A stretch of 64,000 nt of DNA from Mojavia pulchra JT2-VF2. GTDB taxonomy: Bacteria > Cyanobacteriota > Cyanobacteriia > Cyanobacteriales > Nostocaceae. The notes under the pieces were generated by a model. It saw only the letters and a program-made list of their open reading frames with translations, was not told the DNA's origin and searched no databases. The stretch covers positions 62,001 to 126,000 of the forward strand of contig JAHHHN010000011.1 of NCBI GenBank assembly GCA_019359325.1. Reading direction: 5' to 3'. This document shows, one piece after another, positions 38,459-47,065 of the stretch; the first letter of the stretch is position 1; every line of letters begins with the position of its first letter. The translations under genes were made by a program, and so were the position numbers.

Positions 38459-39214
38459 ATGCCGCAGAATCAAATTGCTGTAGAGTTCCGCAATGTCACC
38501 TTTAGCCGCAACCATCGTCCTTTAGTATCAAATCTCAATTTCAGCATTCATCAAGGTGAAGCGCTAGTATTACTCGGACGCAGTGGTAGTGGTAAAACTA
38601 CTACTATGAAATTAATTAATCGCCTCTTCACACCCACCCAAGGGGAAGTTTTATTTGATGGTGTTCCTACAACTCAATGGGATGAAATTAAACTGCGGCG
38701 CAAGATTGGTTATGTAATTCAAGAAACGGGTTTATTTCCTCACTTCACAGTTGAACGTAATGTAGGTTTAGTCCCCGCTTTGGAAGGTTGGAAACCGAAA
38801 CAAATTAAAACGCGGGTTTACGAACTGTTGCAATTGGTAGGTTTAAATCCAGAACAATTTGCTAGGCGCTATCCCCATGAACTTTCAGGAGGGCAAAAGC
38901 AACGGGTTGGTGTAGCCAGGGCGCTAGCAGCTGATCCGCCTGTATTATTAATGGATGAACCATTTGGCGCACTCGATCCAATTACACGCTTAGAAATTCA
39001 ACAGGAGTTTCGACGGTTACAACAAGAATTAGGCAAAACCGTTGTGTTTGTCACCCACGATATTCAAGAAGCTTTTGTTTTGGCTTCAAGAATTGGTTTA
39101 ATTTATGGTGGAGAATTGGTAGTATTAGGGACAAAGGATGAATTTATCAACTCTCAACATCCAGAGAGTCTTGCTTTTGTTCAATGTCTGCGTTCATTGC
39201 AAGACACATTATGA
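38459..39214 (+). CDS. Osmoprotectant/quaternary amine ABC importer, ATP-binding protein
   Basis: This 251-residue ATPase has Walker A GRSGSGKTT, signature LSGGQKQRVGVARAL, Walker B PVLLMDEPFGALDP and switch VTHDIQEA. The order ATPase, permease, binding protein and the sequence match the ProV/OpuCA/YehX group that imports glycine betaine, choline or related solutes. There is no CBS domain extension. Its stop overlaps the permease start (ATGA at 39211). Confidence 0.93.
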   Translation: MPQNQIAVEFRNVTFSRNHRPLVSNLNFSIHQGEALVLLGRSGSGKTTTMKLINRLFTPTQGEVLFDGVPTTQWDEIKLRRKIGYVIQETGLFPHFTVERNVGLVPALEGWKPKQIKTRVYELLQLVGLNPEQFARRYPHELSGGQKQRVGVARALAADPPVLLMDEPFGALDPITRLEIQQEFRRLQQELGKTVVFVTHDIQEAFVLASRIGLIYGGELVVLGTKDEFINSQHPESLAFVQCLRSLQDTL

Positions 39215-39843
39215 AAGATTTCTTCCTCATCAAGTACGCCCCAGAAATTCTTCAGCATACGCTGGAACATTTATTTATGGTGGGCATTGCTATTAGTATC
39301 GCCATACTGATAGGCATCCCCTTAGGTATTTTAATTACACGCCAAACAAACCTCCGTCAACCGATTCTGGGTATTGCCAATATTCTGCAAACTATTCCTA
39401 GTTTGGCTTTGTTTGGTTTACTTATTCCTGTACCTGTAATTGGTGGTATTGGCGTAGTACCAGCAATTGTCGCATTAATTTTATATTCTTTGTTACCGAT
39501 AATTCGCAATACTTATACTGGTATCACTGGCGTTGATTCTGCAATTCGGGAAGCTGGGCGAGGTATGGGAATGACTGATCAACAATTGTTGTTTCAAGTA
39601 GAAATTCCTTTGGCGGTGGGAGTAATTTTAGCAGGGGTGCGTGTAGCAACTGTGATTGCTATTGGAATTGCAACTATAGCCGCAGCGATTGGTGCTGGTG
39701 GTTTAGGTGTATTTATTTTTCGTGGAATCGCAGTCGTGAATAATCAGTTAATTTTAGCAGGGGCAGTTCCTGCGGCAGTAATTGCATTAATTGCTGATTT
39801 GGCTATTGGTTGGATGGAAAAAAGATTAAAAGTTAAAAATTAA
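39211..39843 (+). CDS. Osmoprotectant ABC importer, permease
   Basis: The start chosen is ATG 39211, overlapping the ATPase stop, giving 210 residues. About six hydrophobic helices are present. The binding-protein-dependent transport motif is seen in SAIREAGRGMGMTDQQLLFQVEIPLA (the EAA loop). LQTIPSLALFGLL is typical of OpuCB/YehW-like permeases. It forms the transmembrane pore with the ATPase gene before it. Confidence 0.93.
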   Translation: MKDFFLIKYAPEILQHTLEHLFMVGIAISIAILIGIPLGILITRQTNLRQPILGIANILQTIPSLALFGLLIPVPVIGGIGVVPAIVALILYSLLPIIRNTYTGITGVDSAIREAGRGMGMTDQQLLFQVEIPLAVGVILAGVRVATVIAIGIATIAAAIGAGGLGVFIFRGIAVVNNQLILAGAVPAAVIALIADLAIGWMEKRLKVKN

Positions 39844-39870
39844 CCAAGCCTAGAGGTAACTTAGGATAAT

Positions 39871-40797
39871 ATGCGCCTAAAATACCCAACAGAGACAATA
39901 AAAACATTTGTACTTTTTTGCCTGTTAACTGTTGCTTTGGTAGTTGCGATCGCCAGTTGCAACCCAAATTCAACTACCAATAACAGTGGTGATATTATCG
40001 TAGCTTCTAAAGATTTTACTGAACAAGATATTTTAGGTGAACTCTTAGCACAACAAATTGAAGCAACCACTAATTTAAAAGTTGCGCGTCGTCCCCGCTT
40101 AGGTGGTTCTTTCGTTTGTCATAGTGCAATTACTGCTGGCAAAATAGACGCCTATATTGAGTATACAGGTACAGCTTTTACTGGCATTTTAAAACAAAAA
40201 GCAATTAGTGATCCAAAATTAGTTTACGAAAAATTAAAACAAGCATACGCCCAGCAATTCAATTTAGAAGTAATGCCAAGCTTAGGTTTTGAAAATACAT
40301 TCGCAATAATTATTCGGGGTGAGGATGCCAAGCGCTACAATCTTCAAACTCTCTCGGAAGCTACTAAATATACACCCCAATGGCGTGGCGGCTTTGGCTA
40401 TGAATTTTTGGAACGGGAAGATGGTTTTCCGGGATTAGCGAAAACCTATAACTTACATTTTGCTAAACCACCCCAAATTATGGATTTAGGTTTAATCTAT
40501 CGAGCATTGCTGCAAAAGCAGGTAGATATGGTAGCAGGTAATTCTACCGATGGGCAGATTGCTCGCTTGGATTTAGCGGTTTTAAAGGATGATAAACAGT
40601 ATTTTCCCCCTTATGAAGCAGCACCGATTGTGCGCAAAGAAACTTTAAAAAAATATCCGCAATTAAGACAAGCGATCGCTCAAGTCGCTGGAAGAATTAC
40701 AGCAGATGAAATGCGACAATTAAACTACTTAGTTGAGGGCGAATTACAGAATATTAAAGATGTTGTCCACGAGTTTCGTAAATCTAAAAAATTATAA
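39871..40797 (+). CDS. Osmoprotectant ABC importer, substrate-binding lipoprotein
   Basis: This 308-residue protein has signal peptide and lipobox ALVVAIASC (Cys30). The mature domain is of the OpuAC/OsmF type: ASKDFTEQDILGELLAQ, RRPRLGGSFVCHSAITAGKIDAYIEYTGTA and a C-terminal DEMRQLNYLVEGELQ. It captures the solute outside the inner membrane. It begins 27 bp after the permease. The ligand (glycine betaine or another) cannot be read from sequence alone. Confidence 0.93.
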   Translation: MRLKYPTETIKTFVLFCLLTVALVVAIASCNPNSTTNNSGDIIVASKDFTEQDILGELLAQQIEATTNLKVARRPRLGGSFVCHSAITAGKIDAYIEYTGTAFTGILKQKAISDPKLVYEKLKQAYAQQFNLEVMPSLGFENTFAIIIRGEDAKRYNLQTLSEATKYTPQWRGGFGYEFLEREDGFPGLAKTYNLHFAKPPQIMDLGLIYRALLQKQVDMVAGNSTDGQIARLDLAVLKDDKQYFPPYEAAPIVRKETLKKYPQLRQAIAQVAGRITADEMRQLNYLVEGELQNIKDVVHEFRKSKKL

Positions 40798-40899
40798 GTT
40801 TTTTACACCAAAGGGTGAAAAATGTTCTTTATAAGGTAATTTTTTAACTTGTTTTACACAGGTAGGTATGAGCTATAAACAAATGTGAAATCAAAATTT

Positions 40900-41115
40900 T
40901 TATTGAATACTTGTTGCTGAAAGTGTGTAATAACCAGCAATCAACCTAGAATCTTTTTCTATTAAGACGAAGGGAGCAGCCACACGTTTACGCCCATCTT
41001 GTCCTGCTTGCTGTTTTAAATAACGGTCTAGTTTCTCAACACCGCAAGAAAAAGCCGCTTGGTCATGCTTCCCCAGCGGCTCTATTAAATAATCAAAAGT
41101 ATCAGGGAACGGCAC
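40900..41115 (-). pseudogene. Truncated TacT-like GNAT toxin fragment
   Basis: The 71-residue frame reads YLIEPLGKHDQAAFSCGVEKLDRYLKQQ, then KRVAAPFVLIEKDSRLIAGYYTLSATSIQ. This is the N-terminal part of the TacT/AtaT-type acetyltransferase toxins. Full-length members are about 160-170 residues, and the acetyl-CoA-binding R-x-x-G-x-G/A motif is absent because the frame ends right after the second strand. No remnant of the C-terminal half is seen downstream. No antitoxin gene (RHH type) is adjacent. Confidence 0.75.
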
Positions 41116-41189
41116 TTACACACCCATATTTTGTTTGTAATGCACTCCCAGGCGCTAGCCTAAGAAATATAAAACACAATGGCATAAAA

Positions 41190-43019
41190 ATGCATATAGT
41201 AGGCAATTACCAGCGAGTTGCGATCGCTGTCTTTTCTCTTGGTATTCTGTGTTACAACTCTGTCGCATCAGCCGCCTTCATTTTACCCTTACGTAGCAAA
41301 AAGGGAATGGTAGTTTCAGCCCATCCCCTAGCAAGTGAAGCGGGAATTTCTATGTTAGTTAAGGGTGGTAATGCAGTTGATGCAGCCGTAGCTACAACCT
41401 TTGCGATTTCTGTAGTAGAACCTTTTTCAGCAGGAATTGGCGGCGGTGGCTTTTTATTGATGCATTCACAGAAAACTGGTGAGATGAAAGCGTTAGATTT
41501 CCGGGAACGCGCACCGCTAAAAGCTACAAGAAATATATACTTGGATGCACAAGGTAAGGTGCGTCCGAATGCAAGTGTTAATGGCTATTTGGCAGTAGCG
41601 ACACCAGGAACAGTGGCGGGAATGTATGAAGTGCATCGTCGCTATGGTAAATTACCTTGGCAAGAGGTAGTAAAACCTGCGATCGCTCTGGCTAAGGATG
41701 GTTTTCTTCTCAGCCGTGTGGTAACCTACCGCTCTGTGCAAGTGAATCGAACACGTAAGCAGGTAATTCTCAACAATCCGGCGGCGCGAGAAATTTTTAC
41801 ACGCAACGGTGAATTTTACGGCCCTGGAGAAAGATTGGTACAACGTGATTTAGGGCGAACTTTAGAAGCAATTGCCCAGAATCCGCAAAGTTTTTATACT
41901 GGCAGTATCGCCCAGGCGATCGCCTCTGATATGGCAAAAAATGGTGGTTTAATTACACTCGAAGACTTAAAAACCTACAAACCAATTTGGCGTAATCCCT
42001 TGTGTGGTACTTTCCGCAAAGCTAAAATCTGCTCTATGCCACCACCTTCATCAGGAGGTGTTCACCTATTGCAGATTTTAAATATTATCGGCGACACCGA
42101 TTTAAAATCTTTAGGATGGCATCACCCCAATGCTTTACATTTAATCGCAGAGGCGATGAAGATTGCTTATGCGGATCGTTCACAATATTTAGGCGATCCA
42201 GATTTTGTCAAAGTCCCTGTACAAGAACTGATCAGTCCAGCATACGCCAAACAACGCCGTCAACAAATCAAGATGGAAAGGGCTAAACCCTCAATGGGGG
42301 TAAAGCCAGGACTCTTAAGAAAGCAGGGGGAGTACTTTCTGACGTGGTTAACAAGCGTCCCGCTACGTACTCAACTTGATATTATTCAAAATTCCAGATG
42401 TCCTCTTGTTCTATTGTCTTCTTGTTCTAAATATGAATCTCCTGAAACTAGTCATCTAACAGTTGTGGATGAGCAGCATAATGCCGTGAGTTTAACTTTT
42501 ACAATTAACCTTGGCTTTGGTGCTGGGGTGGTGACTCCGGGAACTGGGATTGTACTTAACAACGAGATGGATGATTTTTCCATAGCGCCAGGAGTGCCTA
42601 ATGATTTTGGTTTGATTGGTAACGAAGCAAATGCGATCGCACCCCGCAAAACCCCTTTATCCAGCATGACTCCAACAATTGTCACGGAAAACAATCGTTT
42701 ACGCCTGGCAGCAGGAACCCCTGGTGGTAGTACCATCATTACCCAAGTGCTGCAAGTAGTATTAAACGTGCTGGAATACAATTTGGATGTTGGTGCAGCT
42801 GTTTCTGCCCCACGCATACATCACCAATGGCTTCCCGATGAGTTGCGAGTGGAACCTTGGGGTTTAGATATTCTCACTCTGCAAGAGTTGCGTCGTCGGG
42901 GACACAATATTAAAGAAACAACTCCTTGGGGCAATGCTAACGCGATCGCCGTCACAGCAGATGGTATTTTAGAAGGAGCAGCCGATCCTCGTGGCGAAGG
43001 TTCTCCAAAAGGTTTGTGA
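41190..43019 (+). CDS. ggt: Gamma-glutamyltransferase with an unusual insertion
   Basis: This enzyme transfers or hydrolyses the gamma-glutamyl group of glutathione. The 609-residue precursor has an N-terminal signal-like segment (VAIAVFSLGILCYNSVASAA). Family motifs are GGNAVDAAVAT, GIGGGGFLLMHS and PPPSSGGVHLLQIL. The autoprocessing Thr is Thr420 in ESPETSHLTVVD, and the small-subunit SSMTPT and GTPGGS motifs follow. About 42 residues (374-415) just before the processing site are not typical of the family. The frame remains open, so processing may still work. Confidence 0.93.
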   Translation: MHIVGNYQRVAIAVFSLGILCYNSVASAAFILPLRSKKGMVVSAHPLASEAGISMLVKGGNAVDAAVATTFAISVVEPFSAGIGGGGFLLMHSQKTGEMKALDFRERAPLKATRNIYLDAQGKVRPNASVNGYLAVATPGTVAGMYEVHRRYGKLPWQEVVKPAIALAKDGFLLSRVVTYRSVQVNRTRKQVILNNPAAREIFTRNGEFYGPGERLVQRDLGRTLEAIAQNPQSFYTGSIAQAIASDMAKNGGLITLEDLKTYKPIWRNPLCGTFRKAKICSMPPPSSGGVHLLQILNIIGDTDLKSLGWHHPNALHLIAEAMKIAYADRSQYLGDPDFVKVPVQELISPAYAKQRRQQIKMERAKPSMGVKPGLLRKQGEYFLTWLTSVPLRTQLDIIQNSRCPLVLLSSCSKYESPETSHLTVVDEQHNAVSLTFTINLGFGAGVVTPGTGIVLNNEMDDFSIAPGVPNDFGLIGNEANAIAPRKTPLSSMTPTIVTENNRLRLAAGTPGGSTIITQVLQVVLNVLEYNLDVGAAVSAPRIHHQWLPDELRVEPWGLDILTLQELRRRGHNIKETTPWGNANAIAVTADGILEGAADPRGEGSPKGL

Positions 43020-43076
43020 AGTGTTTTGTGAAGTTTAAATTAATAGTCCACAGTTATTCAAGTAGACTGTAGACTA

Positions 43077-43334
43077 TTAATTTTGGACTATTGACTCTGA
43101 GTAGTGGCTAGCAAACTCCTGTGCCCGTGCGCTAGGAACCAATGTCCAGCCAGCTTTTAACAGTTTTTGATAAGTTGCCCAACCTTTTGAGCCACCTGGT
43201 ATTTGATAATCTGGCACTGCGTATTGCCCAAAAGCTGTGTAGGGACGCCAGGGTTGATTGGGTGCGATCTGCAAATGCAAAATTTTCTCCCCATCACCAC
43301 TTGAATTAGATAACCAGCACATTTGTCGATGCAT
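43077..43334 (-). CDS. Small protein of unknown function
   Basis: The start chosen is ATG 43334 (MHRQMCWLSNSSGDGEK), giving 85 residues; an upstream start adds eleven residues. The middle reads ILHLQIAPNQPWRPYTAFGQYAVPD, then GGSKGWATYQKLLKAGWTLVPS. The aromatic and glycine pattern looks like a compact real protein. No family is recognised. It has no membrane segment and stands alone, converging on ggt. Confidence 0.65.
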   Translation of the reverse strand: MHRQMCWLSNSSGDGEKILHLQIAPNQPWRPYTAFGQYAVPDYQIPGGSKGWATYQKLLKAGWTLVPSARAQEFASHYSESIVQN

Positions 43335-43702
43335 GGTAAACTCCTTTGCGTTTAGCCTATTTTGCATATTGGCAGAAATTTGTCAATACCCGCCTCACCC
43401 TTATGGGATAATTTTTGCCCGATAGTTGTGGATAGCTGTCAAACTTAAGGCTGCGTAAAGCAGATTAATACTCAGCAAATTTAACCCCATCGGATGTTTT
43501 CCGTGGAATATAAACAACAACAGCCTTAACTAGCATTTATCCCCCTGCCGTGATTAAAGGGTAAGATTTATTAATACTACTTGCGGTTTTCGCCAGAGTA
43601 TGTAGCGAGAAATACTATTTTGCAACAGACCTAAAGCATATACGATTTGTTTTTCTGGTTACACAATTTTGAATTACTTATACTACCTACTGTTACATCT
43701 CT
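43335..43702. other. 368-bp spacer with a possible tiny membrane frame
   Basis: On the minus strand a frame of about 38 codons (roughly 43408-43523) encodes FHGKHPMGLNLLSINLLYA followed by ALSLTAIHNYRAKIIP. It looks like a membrane fragment, but the family is not recognised and there is no strong start site. The rest holds no clear signals. Confidence 0.3.
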
Positions 43703-44296
43703 TCAGAAAGCAGGAACATACAGCTTATCACCAACAATGGCGCGAATCTCTGCTACTAACTGCTGATAACTCGACTCAGATAAAGCTGGTTCTGCTTGCT
43801 GTACGTTAAGAGATTGAGCTATATCAATCCATGACTTGCAACCACCGTATTCAGCACGGTAAGGAATTTCTTGCGCTTCGGGTAGTTTATAAGTCCGCAA
43901 CAGGAGAATATACAGTGGCTGACGGGCTTTCCACTTGAGGCGATCGCTAATAAAATGCTCGTTCCAAATATGGAAGGGCAGCAAAGAGTTCACAACTGAC
44001 TCGTCACTGACTGGCAAAATATCTGTAATTTCAGCCCAGCTACCAATGCGAACCGTCTCTGGATGCCAACCCGATGTCACCGGGCAGACAAGATTGGCAT
44101 ATTCAGCTTTCAACAAAAAAGGTTGTTGATGCTCAAAAGTAGGGTAGAGCAAAACTTGCTCATGAGCAACTTGAAAACGTCCATTTTGTTCATGGATACC
44201 ACCTTTACGCAACAACATAATTGTGTTGCCTTGTTCTAAAGCATTTATGGCAACTGCCCATTCTTTGAGCGCATGAAAAGTCGTAGTCAATTTCAT
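43703..44296 (-). CDS. DUF1802 family protein
   Basis: This 197-residue protein starts with the family pattern FHALKEWAVAINALEQGNTIMLLRKGGIHE. It continues with FQVAHEQVLLYPTFEHQQPFLLK, then WHIWNEHF-like FHIWNEHFISDRLKWK and a C-terminal helix. Members are widespread in cyanobacteria; the function is unknown. Length is normal. It is divergent from the aldo/keto reductase gene with an 86-bp spacer. Confidence 0.88.
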   Translation of the reverse strand: MKLTTTFHALKEWAVAINALEQGNTIMLLRKGGIHEQNGRFQVAHEQVLLYPTFEHQQPFLLKAEYANLVCPVTSGWHPETVRIGSWAEITDILPVSDESVVNSLLPFHIWNEHFISDRLKWKARQPLYILLLRTYKLPEAQEIPYRAEYGGCKSWIDIAQSLNVQQAEPALSESSYQQLVAEIRAIVGDKLYVPAF

Positions 44297-44382
44297 CAGT
44301 ATCTACTTTAACTCTGATTTAATTTCACGTTAAGACCGATACAGTATGGAACTATCCAGGGAGATGAATTTAGGAACTAATA

Positions 44383-45342
44383 ATGGAAAAGCGAACACTA
44401 GGAACATCAGACGTACAAATCACACCCATCCTCATGGGAACTTGGCAAGCAGGTAAAAAAATGTGGGTGGGAATTGAAGACGCTGACTCGATTAAAACAA
44501 TCCGAGCGGCATTTGAAGCGGGTATTACTACAATTGATACTGCGGAAGTTTATGGTGAAGGACATTCTGAACGCATTGTAGCTGAAGCTTTATCTGATGT
44601 CCGCGAGCGCGTAGAGTATGCTACGAAAGTTTTCGCCAACCATCTTAAGTATGATCAAGTGATTCGGGCTTGTGAAGGTTCTTTGAAAAACCTCAAAACA
44701 GACTATATAGACCTTTATCAAATTCATTGGCCCTCTGGCGCTTTTAATAGTGAAATAGTACCAATTGAAGAAACTATGAGCGCTCTTAACTCCCTCAAAG
44801 AGCAAGGTAAAATTCGAGCAATTGGTGTTTCTAATTTTTCCCGCGAACAAATAGCAGAAGCAGCAAAATATGGTCGGATTGATAGTTTACAACCACCTTA
44901 TTCTCTCTTTTGGCGGCAGGTAGAAAAAGATGTAATGCCTTACTGTATCGAAAATAATATTTCTATCCTTGCCTATTCGTCCTTAGCACAGGGATTATTA
45001 ACAGGTAAATTTGCTCCCGGACATAAATTCGATCCGGCAGATAACCGTGCTAAAAATAAACTGTTTCAAGGCGAAAACTTTGAACACGCCCAACAAGCTT
45101 TAGAAAAACTGCGTCCTATAGCTGACAAACATAATGCTACCCTTGCTCAGTTGGCATTGGCATGGTTAATTGCCCAACCTCAAACAAATGCGATCGCAGG
45201 TGCGCGTTATCCCCAACAAGCAAAAGACAACGCATTAGCAGCCGAGGTTAAACTTTCTGCTACTGAACTTGCAGAAATTGATGCCATTGGACGCATTGTC
45301 ACTGATAATCTTGACGAGAGTACAGTCATGTGGGAATGGTAA
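44383..45342 (+). CDS. Aldo/keto reductase
   Basis: This 319-residue NADPH-dependent reductase of the TIM barrel type has the catalytic tetrad Asp52, Tyr57, Lys82 and His115 (TTIDTAEVYGEG, ATKVF, LYQIHWPS). Cofactor motifs such as GVSNFSREQI and the C-terminal AGARYPQQAKDNA are also present. The substrate is unknown. The short spacer to the divergent DUF1802 gene should hold both promoters. Confidence 0.95.
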   Translation: MEKRTLGTSDVQITPILMGTWQAGKKMWVGIEDADSIKTIRAAFEAGITTIDTAEVYGEGHSERIVAEALSDVRERVEYATKVFANHLKYDQVIRACEGSLKNLKTDYIDLYQIHWPSGAFNSEIVPIEETMSALNSLKEQGKIRAIGVSNFSREQIAEAAKYGRIDSLQPPYSLFWRQVEKDVMPYCIENNISILAYSSLAQGLLTGKFAPGHKFDPADNRAKNKLFQGENFEHAQQALEKLRPIADKHNATLAQLALAWLIAQPQTNAIAGARYPQQAKDNALAAEVKLSATELAEIDAIGRIVTDNLDESTVMWEW

Positions 45343-46068
45343 TTAATTACTGCGTTACTAGCGGAGCATTCCAAAAATTTTCCGCTTGTCGCCAATAAGG
45401 CCAAATCCCTAATCCCCAATCCCCAGTCCAGACCCTTTTACTAGGGATCTATTCTCAACGGATTTCCAACATTGGGGATCAAATTTCCATCCCCAATAAT
45501 TGGAAGTTGTAAAACCTGTTTGTGTCAAGATTTTGTTTTGTATTGCAAAATTATACAGAATATCAACTTTAGTAAATAAGGGTTTGCGGCTCATTATTTG
45601 AGTGATAGATTATATTTATAGACACCAAATAAAGCAAAACCAAAAAGGGCAAATGACACGGTGTCTCCCGTCAGCAGCCCAAGTAAATTTCAGCAAATTA
45701 ATGAAGTGGCGCAAAGTCTTTTAAGAAAGGCAAAGCCAAATCCCAAAGCGGAAAAACAAAGAATGCTGAGTTTGCTAGTTGTTATGTCCACCCTAGTTGT
45801 TGATTTTTGTAATTACCTAACGAGTTAACGATTTGAAAACTGCGAATTCGAGCGAACCTGGTCACAACTGACCAGGTTTTTGAGTTTTATAGTGATATTT
45901 ATTACAACTAATAGTATAATCACTGCTCAGTACGGTCAGAATTACCGGAATTTATGATTGAGGAGCTAGCTGTAAGGCTAGGATAATGCTGACCACAAGT
46001 TATAAATTTGGGCAATCTTCTAGCAGGGTATAAAATAGAACGGCTAAATATCTTGCTAGGAGATTTTA
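45343..46068. other. 725-bp region with a strong terminator and a possible small gene
   Basis: The frame GTG 45661 to TAA 45828 encodes 55 residues (SPVSSPSKFQQINEVAQSLL..., then a hydrophobic LSLLVVMSTLVVD). The terminator at 45855-45881 directly follows it, which gives some support for a transcript here. Upstream, 45343-45600 shows no gene. No family is recognised for the small frame. Confidence 0.4.
45855..45881 (+). terminator. Intrinsic terminator
   Basis: A perfect 10-bp stem AACCTGGTCA/TGACCAGGTT with a four-base loop is followed by TTTTT on the plus strand. It lies 27 bp after the small frame ending at 45828 and far (about 510 bp) from the aldo/keto reductase, implying a separate transcript. 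Confidence 0.8.
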
Positions 46069-46788
46069 ATGATTCATAAGAAATTTTTGAATAAAATTAC
46101 TACAGCTATAGTTCTAAGCACATTTACTCTTTCTTGTGAAGCGAGTGTTACTAGAAGAATAGAAAAGACACAAGTAAAAGCTGCTGAAGAACAAAAGCTA
46201 GAACCAAATATTATATATAGTGACATCATCATCAAAGAACAATCAGATTATTTGATGATTCCAGTTTATCTAGCAGAACATAATCAAGATAAAGAAAGTA
46301 ATTATGGACTTTCACGTTCTTATGTTAGAGATAACAAACTGTATAATTTTATTTTTTATCATAAGCAGGATGGCGAAAGTCATCTTTTATTAAATAAAAA
46401 AGCAATAATAAATTCTTTCGAGTTATTGGAAACAAAATCAGCAAGTAAATCGCCTATAAGATTTTGGTTATATAAAATCCTTGAGCAGGATACTAACACA
46501 GACAAAAAACTCAATTCAGAAGATGCATTAATTGGATATTTATCTGATTTATCTGGTAAAAATCTCCAGCAAATTACCCCGAATAATACTCAAGTCATTA
46601 ATTGGGTAATTGTCCCCAGCCAAAATGCTTTATTTATCAAAATAATTAAAGATTCTAATAATGATAAAAAATTTACAGAAAGAGATAAGACAAATTTTAT
46701 TAGAGTTAATCTTGATAAACCTGCTATGGGAAGCGAAATTATAAGTGATTCTATGGAGCAAGAAATTAAATCATATATTTTGAAATAA
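46069..46788 (+). CDS. Lipoprotein with two EF-hand-like calcium loops
   Basis: This 239-residue protein has a short signal peptide and lipobox TFTLSC (Cys23). Two 12-residue loops match the EF-hand/dockerin spacing. The first has Asp141, Asn143, Asp145 and Asp152 (DTNTDKKLNSED). The second has Asp195, Asn197, Asp199 and Asp206 (DSNNDKKFTERD). Lys-rich and low in GC, it looks less like its neighbours in codon use. No named family is recognised. It could be an envelope calcium-binding protein. Confidence 0.8.
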   Translation: MIHKKFLNKITTAIVLSTFTLSCEASVTRRIEKTQVKAAEEQKLEPNIIYSDIIIKEQSDYLMIPVYLAEHNQDKESNYGLSRSYVRDNKLYNFIFYHKQDGESHLLLNKKAIINSFELLETKSASKSPIRFWLYKILEQDTNTDKKLNSEDALIGYLSDLSGKNLQQITPNNTQVINWVIVPSQNALFIKIIKDSNNDKKFTERDKTNFIRVNLDKPAMGSEIISDSMEQEIKSYILK

Positions 46789-46885
46789 AAAATATAGGAA
46801 AAAATGAGCAGCATCTCGTTTTGAAAAATAGTCGTTACGCTAGAAGCTTTGTCATTAACCACATCTAATAAATCTTTGCTTCGTT

Positions 46886-47007
46886 GCTATTAGCCTCGGA
46901 ATTCCATTCCAAGGCTAATAGCGAAAGTCCTCTAAAGCGGACTGAGTGAATCATTTTAGTCCACTTAAGTGGACTAAAGCTCTCAGCCTTGCACTCAAGT
47001 GCAAGGC
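46886..47007. repeat. Cluster of three perfect hairpins between convergent genes
   Basis: Hairpin 1 has arms GCTATTAGCCT (46886-46896) and AGGCTAATAGC (46912-46922) with inner GGAAT/ATTCC pairing. Hairpin 2 is a perfect 24-bp palindrome at 46955-46978 centred on TTAA, with TAGTCCACTT as its left half. Hairpin 3 has arms GCCTTGCACT and AGTGCAAGGC (46986-47007). It is a dispersed structured repeat of a kind known from Nostoc-type genomes and may also end transcription of both neighbours. Confidence 0.75.
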
Positions 47008-47065
47008 GGGATGTCAATCATTGCAATAGTTTGGTTGTTACAAGTTCCTAATATATTTCCCTACA

